Of a DNA stretch of 34,736 nucleotides, positions 18,362 to 26,599 are shown piece after piece. Numbering within the stretch: position 1 is the first letter of the stretch; every line of letters begins with the position of its first letter. The notes under the pieces are model-generated. The model searched no databases. It was not told the DNA's origin and worked only from the letters and a program-made list of their open reading frames with translations. The DNA comes from RGIG3102 sp045633415 (lineage in GTDB: Bacteria > Bacillota > Clostridia > Oscillospirales > Ruminococcaceae), in assembly GCA_045633415.1 (NCBI GenBank), contig JAZQYH010000002.1, positions 1 through 34,736 of the forward strand, written 5' to 3'. The position numbers and the translations under genes are program-made.

Positions 18362-18396
18362 ATAGTAAATAATAAATAAAAACCTTTATAATAATT

Positions 18397-18951
18397 ATGA
18401 TTTCAAACAAGCTCTTAAAATTAGCAAGGCTTATTAAATGTATAACAGAGGTCGCAACCGACAAGGGAATGCTTATCACTGATGGTGAGTTCGCTGTCGG
18501 AATGGAAGTTTTTGTGACTGATGAAGAGACTGGTGATTTAATTCCAGCCCCTGCAGGAGAATATATAGCCGACGAACAGATTATCACCGTGAATGAGCAG
18601 GGTATTATCGAGAAAATTGAGGAAAAACAACAGGAAACCCCGATTGAAGATATGCCAGCAGAGCCAGAGGAAACCCCAGCCGAAGAGGAAATTGAACAGG
18701 AAGAGGAAACCCCAGCCGAAGAGGAAGAGACCCCAGCCGAAGATGAGGAAGATAAGGACGCTAAGATTGCTGAATTACAAGGCCTTTTGGATGCTGCTAA
18801 TGCTAAAATTGCTGAATTGGAAGCAATTATCGCTGATTACAAGGAAAAAGAACAAGAGACTCCAGAAAGCATCGAGGAAGAGGACCGCAATATTAAAACC
18901 CCTCAATTAACTCGCGCTGAGAGAATGATGAATGCTCTTAAAAACAAGTAA
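18397..18951 (+). CDS. Putative capsid scaffold protein
   Basis: This 184-residue, very acidic protein sits directly before the major capsid gene, the usual place of scaffolds. Residues 1-65 form a small folded region (GMLITDGEFAVGMEVFVTDEETGDL). Residues 70-125 are Glu/Pro repeats of the EETPAEEE type. Residues 125-155 are a coiled coil (DAKIAELQGLLDAANAKIAELE). The C-terminus is basic (LTRAERMMNALKNK), as is typical of the capsid-binding end of scaffolds. A head decoration role for the N-terminal fold is a possible alternative. Confidence 0.65.
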   Translation: MISNKLLKLARLIKCITEVATDKGMLITDGEFAVGMEVFVTDEETGDLIPAPAGEYIADEQIITVNEQGIIEKIEEKQQETPIEDMPAEPEETPAEEEIEQEEETPAEEEETPAEDEEDKDAKIAELQGLLDAANAKIAELEAIIADYKEKEQETPESIEEEDRNIKTPQLTRAERMMNALKNK

Positions 18952-19013
18952 AAAATTAAAAAAGAAAAACTTATATTTTATTAATAAATAATTGATTAAA
19001 ACTGATTTAAATT

Positions 19014-19892
19014 ATGGCATGGACTACAACCAATTTAGACGCTAAATTGAAAGCATATTTGGATGCTAATAAGATGAAACTTTTTGTTGACAGCGTAGCT
19101 ACCAACAATGAAACCAGCTGGATGAGCTTGATGCCCAACACCAGAACCGATGCACCTATCGTGATTCTCAACCTCGATGCCTCTTTGCAGAGTGGCAAGG
19201 TCTGTAACTTCAATGCAGCCAACACTGAAATTTCAAACCGTGTTGTCAAGGTTATTCCTATCAAAGCTGATTATGAATGGTGTGAAAATGAGCTTCTTGG
19301 TACCGCTTTTGCCAGCGAATTCTCAAAAGATGATATGGCTTTCGAAGAGAAACTTACCAAAATGATTGTCGAGAAAAACAGCCGCGCTCTTAATGAGTTG
19401 CTTTATATGGGCGACACTAACAATGGCGACCTTTACGACGGCCTTTTGACAACTATCGCCGCCGACAGCGCCATCACTCCAATTTCAAACAGCCGTAGCA
19501 ACTATATGGACCGTATCAAAGATGTTTATCTTGCTATCGACCCTAAATACGCTGCTGACACTGTGTGCTTCGTATCACCAGTAGTTTACCGCAACCTTGT
19601 TATGGAACTTACCGACGCTAAAGTTCTTAACTACGACTACTTTGTGAATGGCACTGCCGATGAGTTCACCTATCCTGGCACCAACCTTAAGATTCGTCAA
19701 ATCCAGGCTATGGGCACCAGCACAGATATCATCGCTACCCCAGAGGACAATGTGGTTTTCGCTACCGATTTCGAAAATGACAGCCTCCGTGTATGGTTCA
19801 GCGCTGACAACCAGACCTGGAGAGCCGAGTGGCTTGTCTGCGCAGGTGTTAACTACGCTTTCAGTGACAGAATTGTTTATGATGTTGCTTAA
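19014..19892 (+). CDS. Major capsid protein
   Basis: This 292-residue protein has the expected place and size for an HK97-fold capsid subunit. It contains LDAKLKAYLDANKMKLFVDSVATNNETSWMSLMPNTRTDAPIVILNLD near the start. A central stretch, IKDVYLAIDPKYAADTVCFVSPVVYRNLVMELTDAKVLNYDYF, fits the P-domain helix and strands. NVVFATDFENDSLRVWFSADNQTW lies near the C-terminus. Codon choice here is richer in C and G at third positions than in neighbouring genes (ctt, gcc, aac), consistent with a very highly expressed gene. It has a terminator of its own. Confidence 0.87.
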   Translation: MAWTTTNLDAKLKAYLDANKMKLFVDSVATNNETSWMSLMPNTRTDAPIVILNLDASLQSGKVCNFNAANTEISNRVVKVIPIKADYEWCENELLGTAFASEFSKDDMAFEEKLTKMIVEKNSRALNELLYMGDTNNGDLYDGLLTTIAADSAITPISNSRSNYMDRIKDVYLAIDPKYAADTVCFVSPVVYRNLVMELTDAKVLNYDYFVNGTADEFTYPGTNLKIRQIQAMGTSTDIIATPEDNVVFATDFENDSLRVWFSADNQTWRAEWLVCAGVNYAFSDRIVYDVA

Positions 19893-19923
19893 TATCTAAA
19901 TAGTTCAGAAACAACACAATAAC

Positions 19924-19958
19924 AAGGGGTGGAGACATCGAAACTCCATCCCTTTTTT
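19924..19958 (+). terminator. Intrinsic terminator after the major capsid gene
   Basis: An 11-bp stem pairs AAGGGGTGGAG at 19924-19934 with CTCCATCCCTT at 19944-19954, with one G-U pair and a 9-base loop. A run of T ends at 19958. It would trim expression of tail genes relative to capsid. Confidence 0.88.
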
Positions 19959-19991
19959 AAAAGAATAAAAAATTAAATAGATTATAATAAT

Positions 19992-20564
19992 ATGGCTTGC
20001 AATCAAACACTTACCAATTTAACCCGCGCTTGCTCAGACAGAAACAACAAGGGTGGTTTGTATACTGAAATTAAAGTAGCCGAACACGATAAAGTGACCG
20101 TAACCTACGACCAGACCACAGGTGCTATCACAGCTATTGCTTTGGCTGAGGGTGCTGAATGGTACACCTACCAGTTCGCCAAGGGTGCCGCAATCTTTGA
20201 TTCAGAATATACATTTGATGGTGAGACTGGAGATAAACAGTTCTGCACCAACAATTTAACAATTAACTTCAAGAAACAGGATGCTTCTAAGCGTATCAGC
20301 CTTATCGGTCTTTGCAACAGCGAAACCTTTGTGCTTGTCAAGGATGCCAATGGCGTATGGTATGCAATGGGTACCGAGGAATACGTCAGCTGCACCAGCG
20401 CCACCAGTACAACAGGCCAGCAGCGCACGGACGCTAACCAATATGTTGTCGTGCTTTCAGACACCACAGCCGACTACGCACCAATCGTGCCTCAGTCAGT
20501 TATCGATGCAACCTTTGCTGTCGAGGAACAGGAAGAGGAAGAGGAAGAGGAACCAAACCTTTAA
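19992..20564 (+). CDS. Major tail tube protein
   Basis: This 190-residue, beta-rich protein lies between the capsid and tail-tip genes. Its pattern, MACNQTLTNLTRACSDRNNKG followed by strands VTVTYDQTTGAITAIAL, WYTYQFAKGAAIFDSEYTFDG and LIGLCNSETFVLVKDANGVWYAMGTE, matches tail tube proteins of Bacteroidota siphoviruses, which form the hexameric rings of the tail tube. A poly-Glu C-terminus (EEQEEEEEEE) is disordered and may face outward. Like the capsid gene it shows C/G-enriched third codon positions, suggesting high expression. A strong terminator follows. Confidence 0.78.
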   Translation: MACNQTLTNLTRACSDRNNKGGLYTEIKVAEHDKVTVTYDQTTGAITAIALAEGAEWYTYQFAKGAAIFDSEYTFDGETGDKQFCTNNLTINFKKQDASKRISLIGLCNSETFVLVKDANGVWYAMGTEEYVSCTSATSTTGQQRTDANQYVVVLSDTTADYAPIVPQSVIDATFAVEEQEEEEEEEPNL

Positions 20565-20584
20565 TAATTTCTCACGATAACACC

Positions 20585-20618
20585 AAGCCCTTCATGTTAT
20601 GAGGGGCTTTTTCTTTTT
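20585..20618 (+). terminator. Intrinsic terminator after the tail tube gene
   Basis: AAGCCCTTCAT at 20585-20595 pairs with ATGAGGGGCTT at 20599-20609 (11 bp, one T-G pair, 3-base loop) and is followed by a T-rich run to 20618. The late element begins nine bases later. Confidence 0.88.
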
Positions 20619-20626
20619 AAATGAAC

Positions 20627-20638
20627 AATTAATATTTT
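20627..20638 (+). promoter_or_regulatory. Recurrent late element before the tail-tip genes
   Basis: AATTAATATTTT lies behind a terminator and 26 bases before the ATG at 20653, measured start to start. Confidence 0.5.
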
Positions 20639-20652
20639 TTAATAAAACTTAT

Positions 20653-21876
20653 ATGACGACCTTAACAGTAAACAAGCCTATTATCGTGAGGCACTATATA
20701 GATGTGAATGACGCATATACTTATGTAAATTACAGCGTAGGTTACAGATATATCATCGGTGACAACACCCAGTATGACGCCGCTTATAAAATTATATATT
20801 ACGGTAAAGCCTTTGTCGGCGAGGATGGGTATATTAATATAGATATCACCGATGTGGTAAAAAACCACGCTTTCAGGCACGAATATGATTATGAGTTATC
20901 TACACAGAAATTTGTACCAGAAAACCTTAACACGGCCATAAACAGTATACACTATCCCCTGGAAAATACCAACCAATTTAGGACTTCAGTATTTTCCATC
21001 GCGGATTCGGACAATAATGAATGGTCAGTTGAGGTGGGTATCACGGCTTTATTTTTTCCAGAATTCTACGGTGATGAGAATATACCCAACCCTTATGATA
21101 ATATGTCAGGTATAATTGCTCAGATTAATTATACAGGGATTTTGCCTAGAATTCCCCTTGTATACAGCGATAATTACTATATCGGGTTAGAATCTATCGT
21201 CGGCGAGAATTCAGGTGCTCTGAGCAATGTTGTTACACTCGATACGGACACCATCGGCTCTTGTTATTTATCTTATTACGGTTATGGCAATTACAGCAAC
21301 AGTTACAGCCTTTCCACTTTTTGGAATAAATTTGCAAGTGATGTGAATATCATCGAGGGCGGTAACACCAGGCCCCAGCCCAATGAGATTGACGCTGGAG
21401 GTGCTGATTCAAACTACCCTTATATGGTGGGTCCAGGAGCAAGTCTCACTATCAATACAGTTAAAGACACTATTTATTACGGTGACCAGAAGGTTATGGC
21501 CATCGACGGATGCCCAGAAAAATATTATGTGAGCTGGACAACACCTTTTGGTGAATGGCAGTCGCAGCCCTTAAAAACCGTGGCTTTCATCGAAAATGCC
21601 GATAACCTTAATATCAACACCACGTACAGGGTGATGAATAATATAATGAATCGCAGTATAGCTACTTTCAACTGCAGGACGCTGGCTTTGACACCAGGCG
21701 AGTATAAATTGTTCAACACTTTGATTTACGCGCCTTATATAACACTTTACGACGTGCAAAAAGACAAGAGTTACTATTGTGTGTGTGACAGTTCCTCGAT
21801 GTCGGTACGCGACAAGTCGAAAAACCAAAAAACAATGGAGTTTACGCTTAGACAGATTAACAAAACTATTAACTAA
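20653..21876 (+). CDS. Tail tip / distal tail-like protein
   Basis: This 407-residue protein begins MTTLTVNKPIIVRHYIDVND. An in-frame ATG at 20599 lies inside the terminator hairpin, so the start at 20653, placed after the late element, is preferred. The protein is beta-rich and aromatic, with segments such as YVNYSVGYRYIIGDNTQYDAAYK, FVGEDGYINIDITDVV, KYYVSWTTPFGEWQSQPLKTV and a C-terminal VRDKSKNQKTMEFTLRQIN. It is encoded between the tail tube and the 943-residue protein, so I infer a distal tail or tip structural role. No enzymatic motif was seen. Confidence 0.6.
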   Translation: MTTLTVNKPIIVRHYIDVNDAYTYVNYSVGYRYIIGDNTQYDAAYKIIYYGKAFVGEDGYINIDITDVVKNHAFRHEYDYELSTQKFVPENLNTAINSIHYPLENTNQFRTSVFSIADSDNNEWSVEVGITALFFPEFYGDENIPNPYDNMSGIIAQINYTGILPRIPLVYSDNYYIGLESIVGENSGALSNVVTLDTDTIGSCYLSYYGYGNYSNSYSLSTFWNKFASDVNIIEGGNTRPQPNEIDAGGADSNYPYMVGPGASLTINTVKDTIYYGDQKVMAIDGCPEKYYVSWTTPFGEWQSQPLKTVAFIENADNLNINTTYRVMNNIMNRSIATFNCRTLALTPGEYKLFNTLIYAPYITLYDVQKDKSYYCVCDSSSMSVRDKSKNQKTMEFTLRQINKTIN

Positions 21877-21881
21877 TTTAT

Positions 21882-24713
21882 ATGAAATTTTATCTGAAAA
21901 TAAATAATGAGTGGGTACAGCCTGAGTTCGACGCTGACAACAGTGTAGAGCAGATGCAGCTCAATTGGACCTTTGATAATTTGGAAAACCCTTTGGATTA
22001 TGTGGGCGAGTATAGTTATGATTTTGTATTGCCTTTTACCAGGGCCAACCGAGAGATGTTTAAATATTATGAACAGATGGACAGCGCGGTTACCGATAAC
22101 ACTTTCCACCCAAATGTACTGATACCTTATATTATACACACCACCAATGATGTTATAAGCACAGGTGAGGCTTATCTGAGTGAGATTAATGAAAGTGGAT
22201 ATGTAATGAATCTCAATGGCTCTCTGTGCACAGCTTTCACCAAATTGTTGAATTCTGGATGGAATACCACCAAGGCCGCGAACAATGAAAACTATTATCT
22301 TTTCAATGACATTACAGAGACTCTGGATAAAAACCTTATATACAGAATGTGGATGAATGACACACCAGACTGGGACCTGGACGAATCTTTTAGTGATGTG
22401 ACAAATGTATTGACCGCAGTCCCTATGCACCAGGGCTTGTACAGTGATTTTGATTCCAAATCAAATTTGTCGAGTATGTGGCTTTTACCTAACATTTATT
22501 TTAAACAGGACGTGGTTAGAGACGATAATGGAAATGCAGTAGATATGGGCGACGGATTGAATGAGTGGCAGGTCCAGGAATACCGTAGCTATGAACAGAA
22601 TTTTGCAATTTATATACAGAAACTTTTTGCAATATACCAGGCTAAATGCAAAGATATATGTGACTATGATTTGGAACTGGATAACAGATGGTTTAACCAG
22701 ACCTATGAATATCTTGAAAATATAGTATATGTTTTAGGCCGCTTGAAACATGAGAGCCCTGTATTGGAACCTGTATATGGAGATGGAGTTACACGGAATT
22801 TCGTGTTACCGTCAAGGTATTCTTCACCAACTTTCAGAATACCAGGACTTCCGAATGTGAAGATGACTACAACTTTATCGAATATTGCAATGAAGCAAGG
22901 TGAAATTCTGGGCTTCCAATTTGATTATCAATACACAGTCCCACCTTTTGACACCGATGACAATAACTATGTATTGGCCAACTGGGGAAATCCTTTGATT
23001 GTAGAATTGAAATTCACTGACGAAAATAATGTACTATACAGGAGTTACAAGTATGCTTTTTTTGCACTTCCAGACTTCTTATTGAGTGGGTCTGATAGTT
23101 ATTATATCAGCGATTCTGTGGCAGATGGAATACTAACTGACGGTACACCTTATTATATCATTAGATACACAGCCAAGAAGGTTTCCGACCACGTACCGCT
23201 TAAAATCGTAATGGATGCCAATGCAAGATTTATGGCTAATTCAGATATGACTTTAACACCTGAAATAACTATACACTATCACAATGATAATGCACCTTTC
23301 TGTGTGATGGTGAATACTGGGATGAATTATCAATTTATGGAATATTACCCCTTGGACGGTGATATTACAACCACAATGAACCTTAACAATGGTTATACAA
23401 TAACACCAGCTATCAGGTCAAAACAGGTATTTACTTTTGAAAAGGCTTTCGGCGATATCGACCCATTCACTGTACTTATTAAATACTGCAAGTTGTTCGG
23501 CTTTGTGTGGATTATCGATGACTACACCAAGACTATCAAAATCAAGCGTCGCAGCGACTATTTCTATGATTTGTTAAACACAGACAACAATTTAAAGAGC
23601 CCTACCGACGACAAATTTCAGGGATTCACGGATGTTACAGAGTACACGGATTTTGATAGTTTCAAGATTGTACCTATGGCCTGGACAACAAGGAGAGTTG
23701 AATTGAACTATGATAAGAGTGATGAAAAATACACCAAGAAATACTACGACAAGTATGGCCGCACCTACGGCAGTGTAAGAATTTTCACGGAAAATTATCT
23801 AAACAATGATACTGAAGAAATCCTGTGTACAAGCGACTATAACACCATATCCCCATCGTGCACGGCTGAGCCTTATTACAAGCCGTATAGTTATTATAAA
23901 TTACGCAGGGACGGTATGGTTAGGTGCTTGAATGAACCTACTGGTATGGATGATTCTGGAAAACAGGTGGACATTAAAAACAATTTCTATTTCAGGCTTT
24001 CAAATAGAACACTTCCTTATTATATGCATCTTGACGGTTACAGAACCGACGACAATGGAAGTTACGCTTATATAAGCGATGATTCTGAGTATGAAATTGT
24101 AAACAATGTGTATTGTTGGCACAGCAACACTTTCAGCTTTTCCCACGACCAGGTAGTCAGAAAGATTCCGAGTTTCAGTACAATCCGCAATGGTTACAGT
24201 TTGCAGCTTGCAGCACCTTATGAGTTATATTTCAATGTACCTATTCCGCTTCGTACTATACAGCAACAACCAGCCGATTTAGCCATAAGATATGTGTATG
24301 AACAGGAATTTGAAAAATATATTGAGGAAATATACAATGTGAACAACAAGACCCTGGAGGTTTACGTGGTGGTTGATGGTAAATTGTACCGTAAAATCAA
24401 GACAGTGCCGCTGGTTATTATTGGTGATGTGGCTTATTTGGTCACGGAAATTGAGGGATGGAATGAATTCCAACCGAAGACTAAATTAAAATTGAGACAG
24501 ATTTTGAACTACGACAAGTTGATATACAACAACCACAGTGGAAGCTACACGCCTGAGACCACCTATAACACCATCGACGGTACAATACCAGAGATAGTGC
24601 CGCTGGATATACAGGTTAATATCGAAGACCAGGACACAGTTGCATATGAAATTTCAGATATACAGCAACCAGACGATTTTGGACCGCAAATAATGATGAT
24701 GAGTATGGAATAA
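21882..24713 (+). CDS. Large tail tip / baseplate hub protein
   Basis: At 943 residues this is the second largest product. It starts MKFYLKINNEWVQPEFDADN, then shows QMQLNWTFDNLENPLDYVGEYSYDFVLPFTRANREMFKYY, a pattern seen at the N-terminus of tail tip proteins in Bacteroides siphoviruses. A central TVLIKYCKLFGFVWIIDDYTKTIKIKRRSDYF resembles hub-type baseplate proteins of the gp27/Tal fold. The C-terminus has repeated beta segments and ends MMMSME. It probably forms the tail tip to which the LRR adhesins bind. A TTG start for the next gene follows its stop codon directly and in the same frame. Confidence 0.65.
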   Translation: MKFYLKINNEWVQPEFDADNSVEQMQLNWTFDNLENPLDYVGEYSYDFVLPFTRANREMFKYYEQMDSAVTDNTFHPNVLIPYIIHTTNDVISTGEAYLSEINESGYVMNLNGSLCTAFTKLLNSGWNTTKAANNENYYLFNDITETLDKNLIYRMWMNDTPDWDLDESFSDVTNVLTAVPMHQGLYSDFDSKSNLSSMWLLPNIYFKQDVVRDDNGNAVDMGDGLNEWQVQEYRSYEQNFAIYIQKLFAIYQAKCKDICDYDLELDNRWFNQTYEYLENIVYVLGRLKHESPVLEPVYGDGVTRNFVLPSRYSSPTFRIPGLPNVKMTTTLSNIAMKQGEILGFQFDYQYTVPPFDTDDNNYVLANWGNPLIVELKFTDENNVLYRSYKYAFFALPDFLLSGSDSYYISDSVADGILTDGTPYYIIRYTAKKVSDHVPLKIVMDANARFMANSDMTLTPEITIHYHNDNAPFCVMVNTGMNYQFMEYYPLDGDITTTMNLNNGYTITPAIRSKQVFTFEKAFGDIDPFTVLIKYCKLFGFVWIIDDYTKTIKIKRRSDYFYDLLNTDNNLKSPTDDKFQGFTDVTEYTDFDSFKIVPMAWTTRRVELNYDKSDEKYTKKYYDKYGRTYGSVRIFTENYLNNDTEEILCTSDYNTISPSCTAEPYYKPYSYYKLRRDGMVRCLNEPTGMDDSGKQVDIKNNFYFRLSNRTLPYYMHLDGYRTDDNGSYAYISDDSEYEIVNNVYCWHSNTFSFSHDQVVRKIPSFSTIRNGYSLQLAAPYELYFNVPIPLRTIQQQPADLAIRYVYEQEFEKYIEEIYNVNNKTLEVYVVVDGKLYRKIKTVPLVIIGDVAYLVTEIEGWNEFQPKTKLKLRQILNYDKLIYNNHSGSYTPETTYNTIDGTIPEIVPLDIQVNIEDQDTVAYEISDIQQPDDFGPQIMMMSME

Positions 24714-25043
24714 TTGAAGAAGGGCGATGAATATAATATCCAGGAGGCTTCAGTCACGTGGTTTCGGTACAAATATCCAGATTATATGATATTTTCCGTA
24801 CCGACGGAAGCTACTTATAAAAACAAGTATTATTTCCAGGGCTTGGGTGCCATGTCGGGAGTGTCCGACACTATTGTAATGCTGCCTGGCCATATACTAT
24901 TTGTTGAATTCAAGTCAAAGAAGGGAAGACAGAGTGAGGAACAGAAGATTTTCCAACACAAGGTTGAGAGCCTGGGATTTGAATATTTTATCATAAGAAG
25001 CCTGGATGAGTTTATGGCTTTAATTGAAGAAAAACAGACTTAA
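24714..25043 (+). CDS. VRR-NUC domain nuclease
   Basis: This 109-residue protein is a stand-alone VRR-NUC (PD-(D/E)XK) nuclease. It has NIQEASVTWFRYKYPDYM, then GVSDTIVMLP with D52, then ILFVEFKSKKGRQSEEQ with E65 and K67, then GFEYFIIRSLDEF. Such enzymes are linked to phage replication, repair or resolution of branched DNA. The only start that keeps the whole fold is TTG at 24714, immediately after the TAA of the tail-tip gene and in the same frame; the next in-frame ATG, at residue 25, would cut into the domain. Coupled reinitiation at TTG, or read-through giving a fusion, are both possible. Confidence 0.85.
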   Translation: MKKGDEYNIQEASVTWFRYKYPDYMIFSVPTEATYKNKYYFQGLGAMSGVSDTIVMLPGHILFVEFKSKKGRQSEEQKIFQHKVESLGFEYFIIRSLDEFMALIEEKQT

Positions 25044-25057
25044 AATACAACTATTAT

Positions 25058-25567
25058 ATGATTGAAAAAGGTTTAGATTTGATTAAGAAATTTGAAGGAT
25101 GTAAATTAGACGCCTATTTATGTCCCTCTGGGGTTCCCACGATAGGGTGGGGCGCGACTTATTACAAAGATGGTAGAAAAGTGAAACTAGGGGATAAAAT
25201 TACCCAACAGGAGGCCGATGATTTATTGAAATGGCAGGTGGAGAATAAATATGAAATGCAGGTGAAGTTACTATTGGGTGAAAATTTGAATGCAACCCTA
25301 CCAGAATTGTCCAGGGATGCACTCACAAGTTTTGCTTTTAATTGTGGCACTGGAGCACTGGCCAAGAGTACCCTATTGAAAAGAGTAAAGGAGAATAAAA
25401 ATGATTTGATTAAAATTAATACAGAATTTAATAAATGGGTAAAAGGCGGTGGTAAAGTATTGCCAGGATTAGTTAAAAGAAGAGCAGCTGAATTTGAACT
25501 GTATTTAGAAGGTATTTTAAGCCAGTACACAAAGCGTGAGATTATTAAAATGTATTTGGGAATTTAA
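25058..25567 (+). CDS. Endolysin, GH24 (T4-type) muramidase
   Basis: This 169-residue lysozyme cleaves the glycan strands of peptidoglycan at the end of infection. It has the family motif KKFEGCKLDAYLCPSGVPTIGWG. The catalytic triad spacing Glu-8-(Asp/Cys)-5-Thr is satisfied by E13, C22 and T28, the Cys variant known from P1 Lyz. Downstream, LSRDALTSFAFNCGTGALAKSTLL and LPGLVKRRAAEFELYL complete the fold. No signal peptide or SAR-type N-terminal helix is seen, so export would need a holin. The next gene starts two bases after its stop codon. Confidence 0.93.
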   Translation: MIEKGLDLIKKFEGCKLDAYLCPSGVPTIGWGATYYKDGRKVKLGDKITQQEADDLLKWQVENKYEMQVKLLLGENLNATLPELSRDALTSFAFNCGTGALAKSTLLKRVKENKNDLIKINTEFNKWVKGGGKVLPGLVKRRAAEFELYLEGILSQYTKREIIKMYLGI

Positions 25568-25569
25568 TT

Positions 25570-26061
25570 ATGAAAGATTTAAAAATTATATTGAAGTATT
25601 TTTTATTGGGTGTCTTTTGTTCGGTGTGCATGGTGTTCGGATGGTATGTCGGTAAAAAAGGAAAAAATACCGAGTATGTTACAGACACAATCACCGTGGA
25701 ATTATGTGATACTGTTACCGATTTTCAATTGAAATATGTGACCCTGGACCACTATGATACCGTGGAATTGCCAGTATTGGTCTCAGATACTATAATTGAC
25801 ACAATATCGGTACAAATACCTATAAATACCTACGTGTTTACAGATACTATTCAAGATAGTAATTACCAAGCCAATTTTAAGGCTGTTTGCAGGGGTTTTG
25901 ACGTGTCTATGGATAGTTTATTGTTCAACATAAATATAAGCCAGCAGCAACCGCCAAACACGTCTAAAAAATGGTACCAGCATATCGGTCCTGCTGTTGG
26001 TGTTGGTTATGGCACCTCAGGGTTAGGTATTTTCATAGGAATTGGATATGATTTAAATTAA
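25570..26061 (+). CDS. Membrane-anchored protein beside the lysozyme (spanin-like candidate)
   Basis: This 163-residue protein has one N-terminal hydrophobic segment (residues 8-27, LKYFLLGVFCSVCMVFGWYVG), followed by KKGKN, so most of it lies in the periplasm. The periplasmic part has repeated Thr-Asp/Val patterns (TDTITVELCDTVTDFQ, DTIIDTISVQIPI), predicted to be strands. The C-terminus (HIGPAVGVGYGTSGLGIFIGIGYDLN) alternates Gly and hydrophobic residues like an outer-membrane beta hairpin. Similar proteins (DUF6808-like) occur at this place in Bacteroides phages. A spanin-like function, linking inner and outer membranes in lysis, is suggested by context only. No lipobox was seen. Confidence 0.6.
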   Translation: MKDLKIILKYFLLGVFCSVCMVFGWYVGKKGKNTEYVTDTITVELCDTVTDFQLKYVTLDHYDTVELPVLVSDTIIDTISVQIPINTYVFTDTIQDSNYQANFKAVCRGFDVSMDSLLFNINISQQQPPNTSKKWYQHIGPAVGVGYGTSGLGIFIGIGYDLN

Positions 26062-26065
26062 AAAC

Positions 26066-26103
26066 CACCCTGGTAGCTACTTGTTCACTAACAGGATGGT
26101 GAA
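26066..26103. other. Imperfect hairpin after the late operon
   Basis: CCACCCTG pairs with CAGGATGG with one mismatch and a long loop. No T run follows, so it is not a clear terminator. CACCCTGG and AACAGG with TGGT after it recur in the leader at 26606-26631 on the other side of the minus-strand gene. Confidence 0.35.
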
Positions 26104-26128
26104 AATTATGAAGTATTAAAGACTTTCT

Positions 26129-26153
26129 AAAAAGCGGCTCTCCTATTGCCGCT
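26129..26153 (-). terminator. Intrinsic terminator of the minus-strand gene
   Basis: Read on the minus strand, AGCGGC (26153-26148) pairs with GCCGCT (26138-26133) around a 9-base loop. The transcript then runs into T residues at 26133-26129. It lies 38 bases downstream of the stop of the 126-residue gene. Confidence 0.7.
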
Positions 26154-26190
26154 ATTATCCGATTATTCATCAGAGTTTCAGATAGATTTA

Positions 26191-26571
26191 TTAACAATAG
26201 TTTTTCTCATTAATTAAACTTAGCTTAGCCTCATATTCCAACTCCATCATCTTAGTCTGTAATTCAATATACTTGGTCAAGGCATTGGCCAAATTCTCTT
26301 GGAAGATATATGATACTTTCACTGGAGCTACAAACTGTTTCTTTTCCCACTTTTTCTTCTTGTAACCATAAATCTTTTCAATTGATTGCACTATGCCAGC
26401 CCTGTATGTCTCGTAGAATTTTTCATCCATCATTTCCTTCGCTTTGGCCAGTAACTCTTTCAATTCAACTTTAAGTTCATCCCAGCACTCAGGGCAATCA
26501 CATTCATAAAATTTCTGTTTCAGCTCTTTTGCTGGCGTGTAAATCTCTTTTTGCAGTGTCTCTCTATCCAT
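26191..26571 (-). CDS. Unknown minus-strand protein next to attP
   Basis: I do not recognise this 126-residue protein. It is highly charged and helical (MDRETLQKEIYTPAKELKQKF, then DELKVELKELLAKAKEMMDEKFY, then NALTKYIELQTKMMELEYEAKL). A Cys pair, YECDCPECWDE at about 22-32, could bind a metal. A basic patch follows (GYKKKKWEKKQF). It is the only minus-strand gene between the late genes and the integrase, and has its own promoter, structured leader and terminator. Because the candidate attP lies between it and the integrase, it would sit at the edge of the integrated prophage, away from the integrase. That is a frequent place for genes expressed in the lysogen, such as exclusion or fitness genes. 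Function unknown. Confidence 0.75.
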   Translation of the reverse strand: MDRETLQKEIYTPAKELKQKFYECDCPECWDELKVELKELLAKAKEMMDEKFYETYRAGIVQSIEKIYGYKKKKWEKKQFVAPVKVSYIFQENLANALTKYIELQTKMMELEYEAKLSLINEKNYC

Positions 26572-26599
26572 ATTATTTAATTTTAATTTATTTTCCCAT

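Noticed and set aside
20599..20652. Upstream ATG extending the tail-tip gene by 18 residues.
   Set aside because: It lies inside the terminator hairpin, while the late element and leader point to the ATG at 20653.
21873..22430. Open minus-strand frame of 185 codons.
   Set aside because: It lies wholly opposite the well-supported 943-residue tail-tip gene, its protein has no recognisable pattern, and no promoter is seen.
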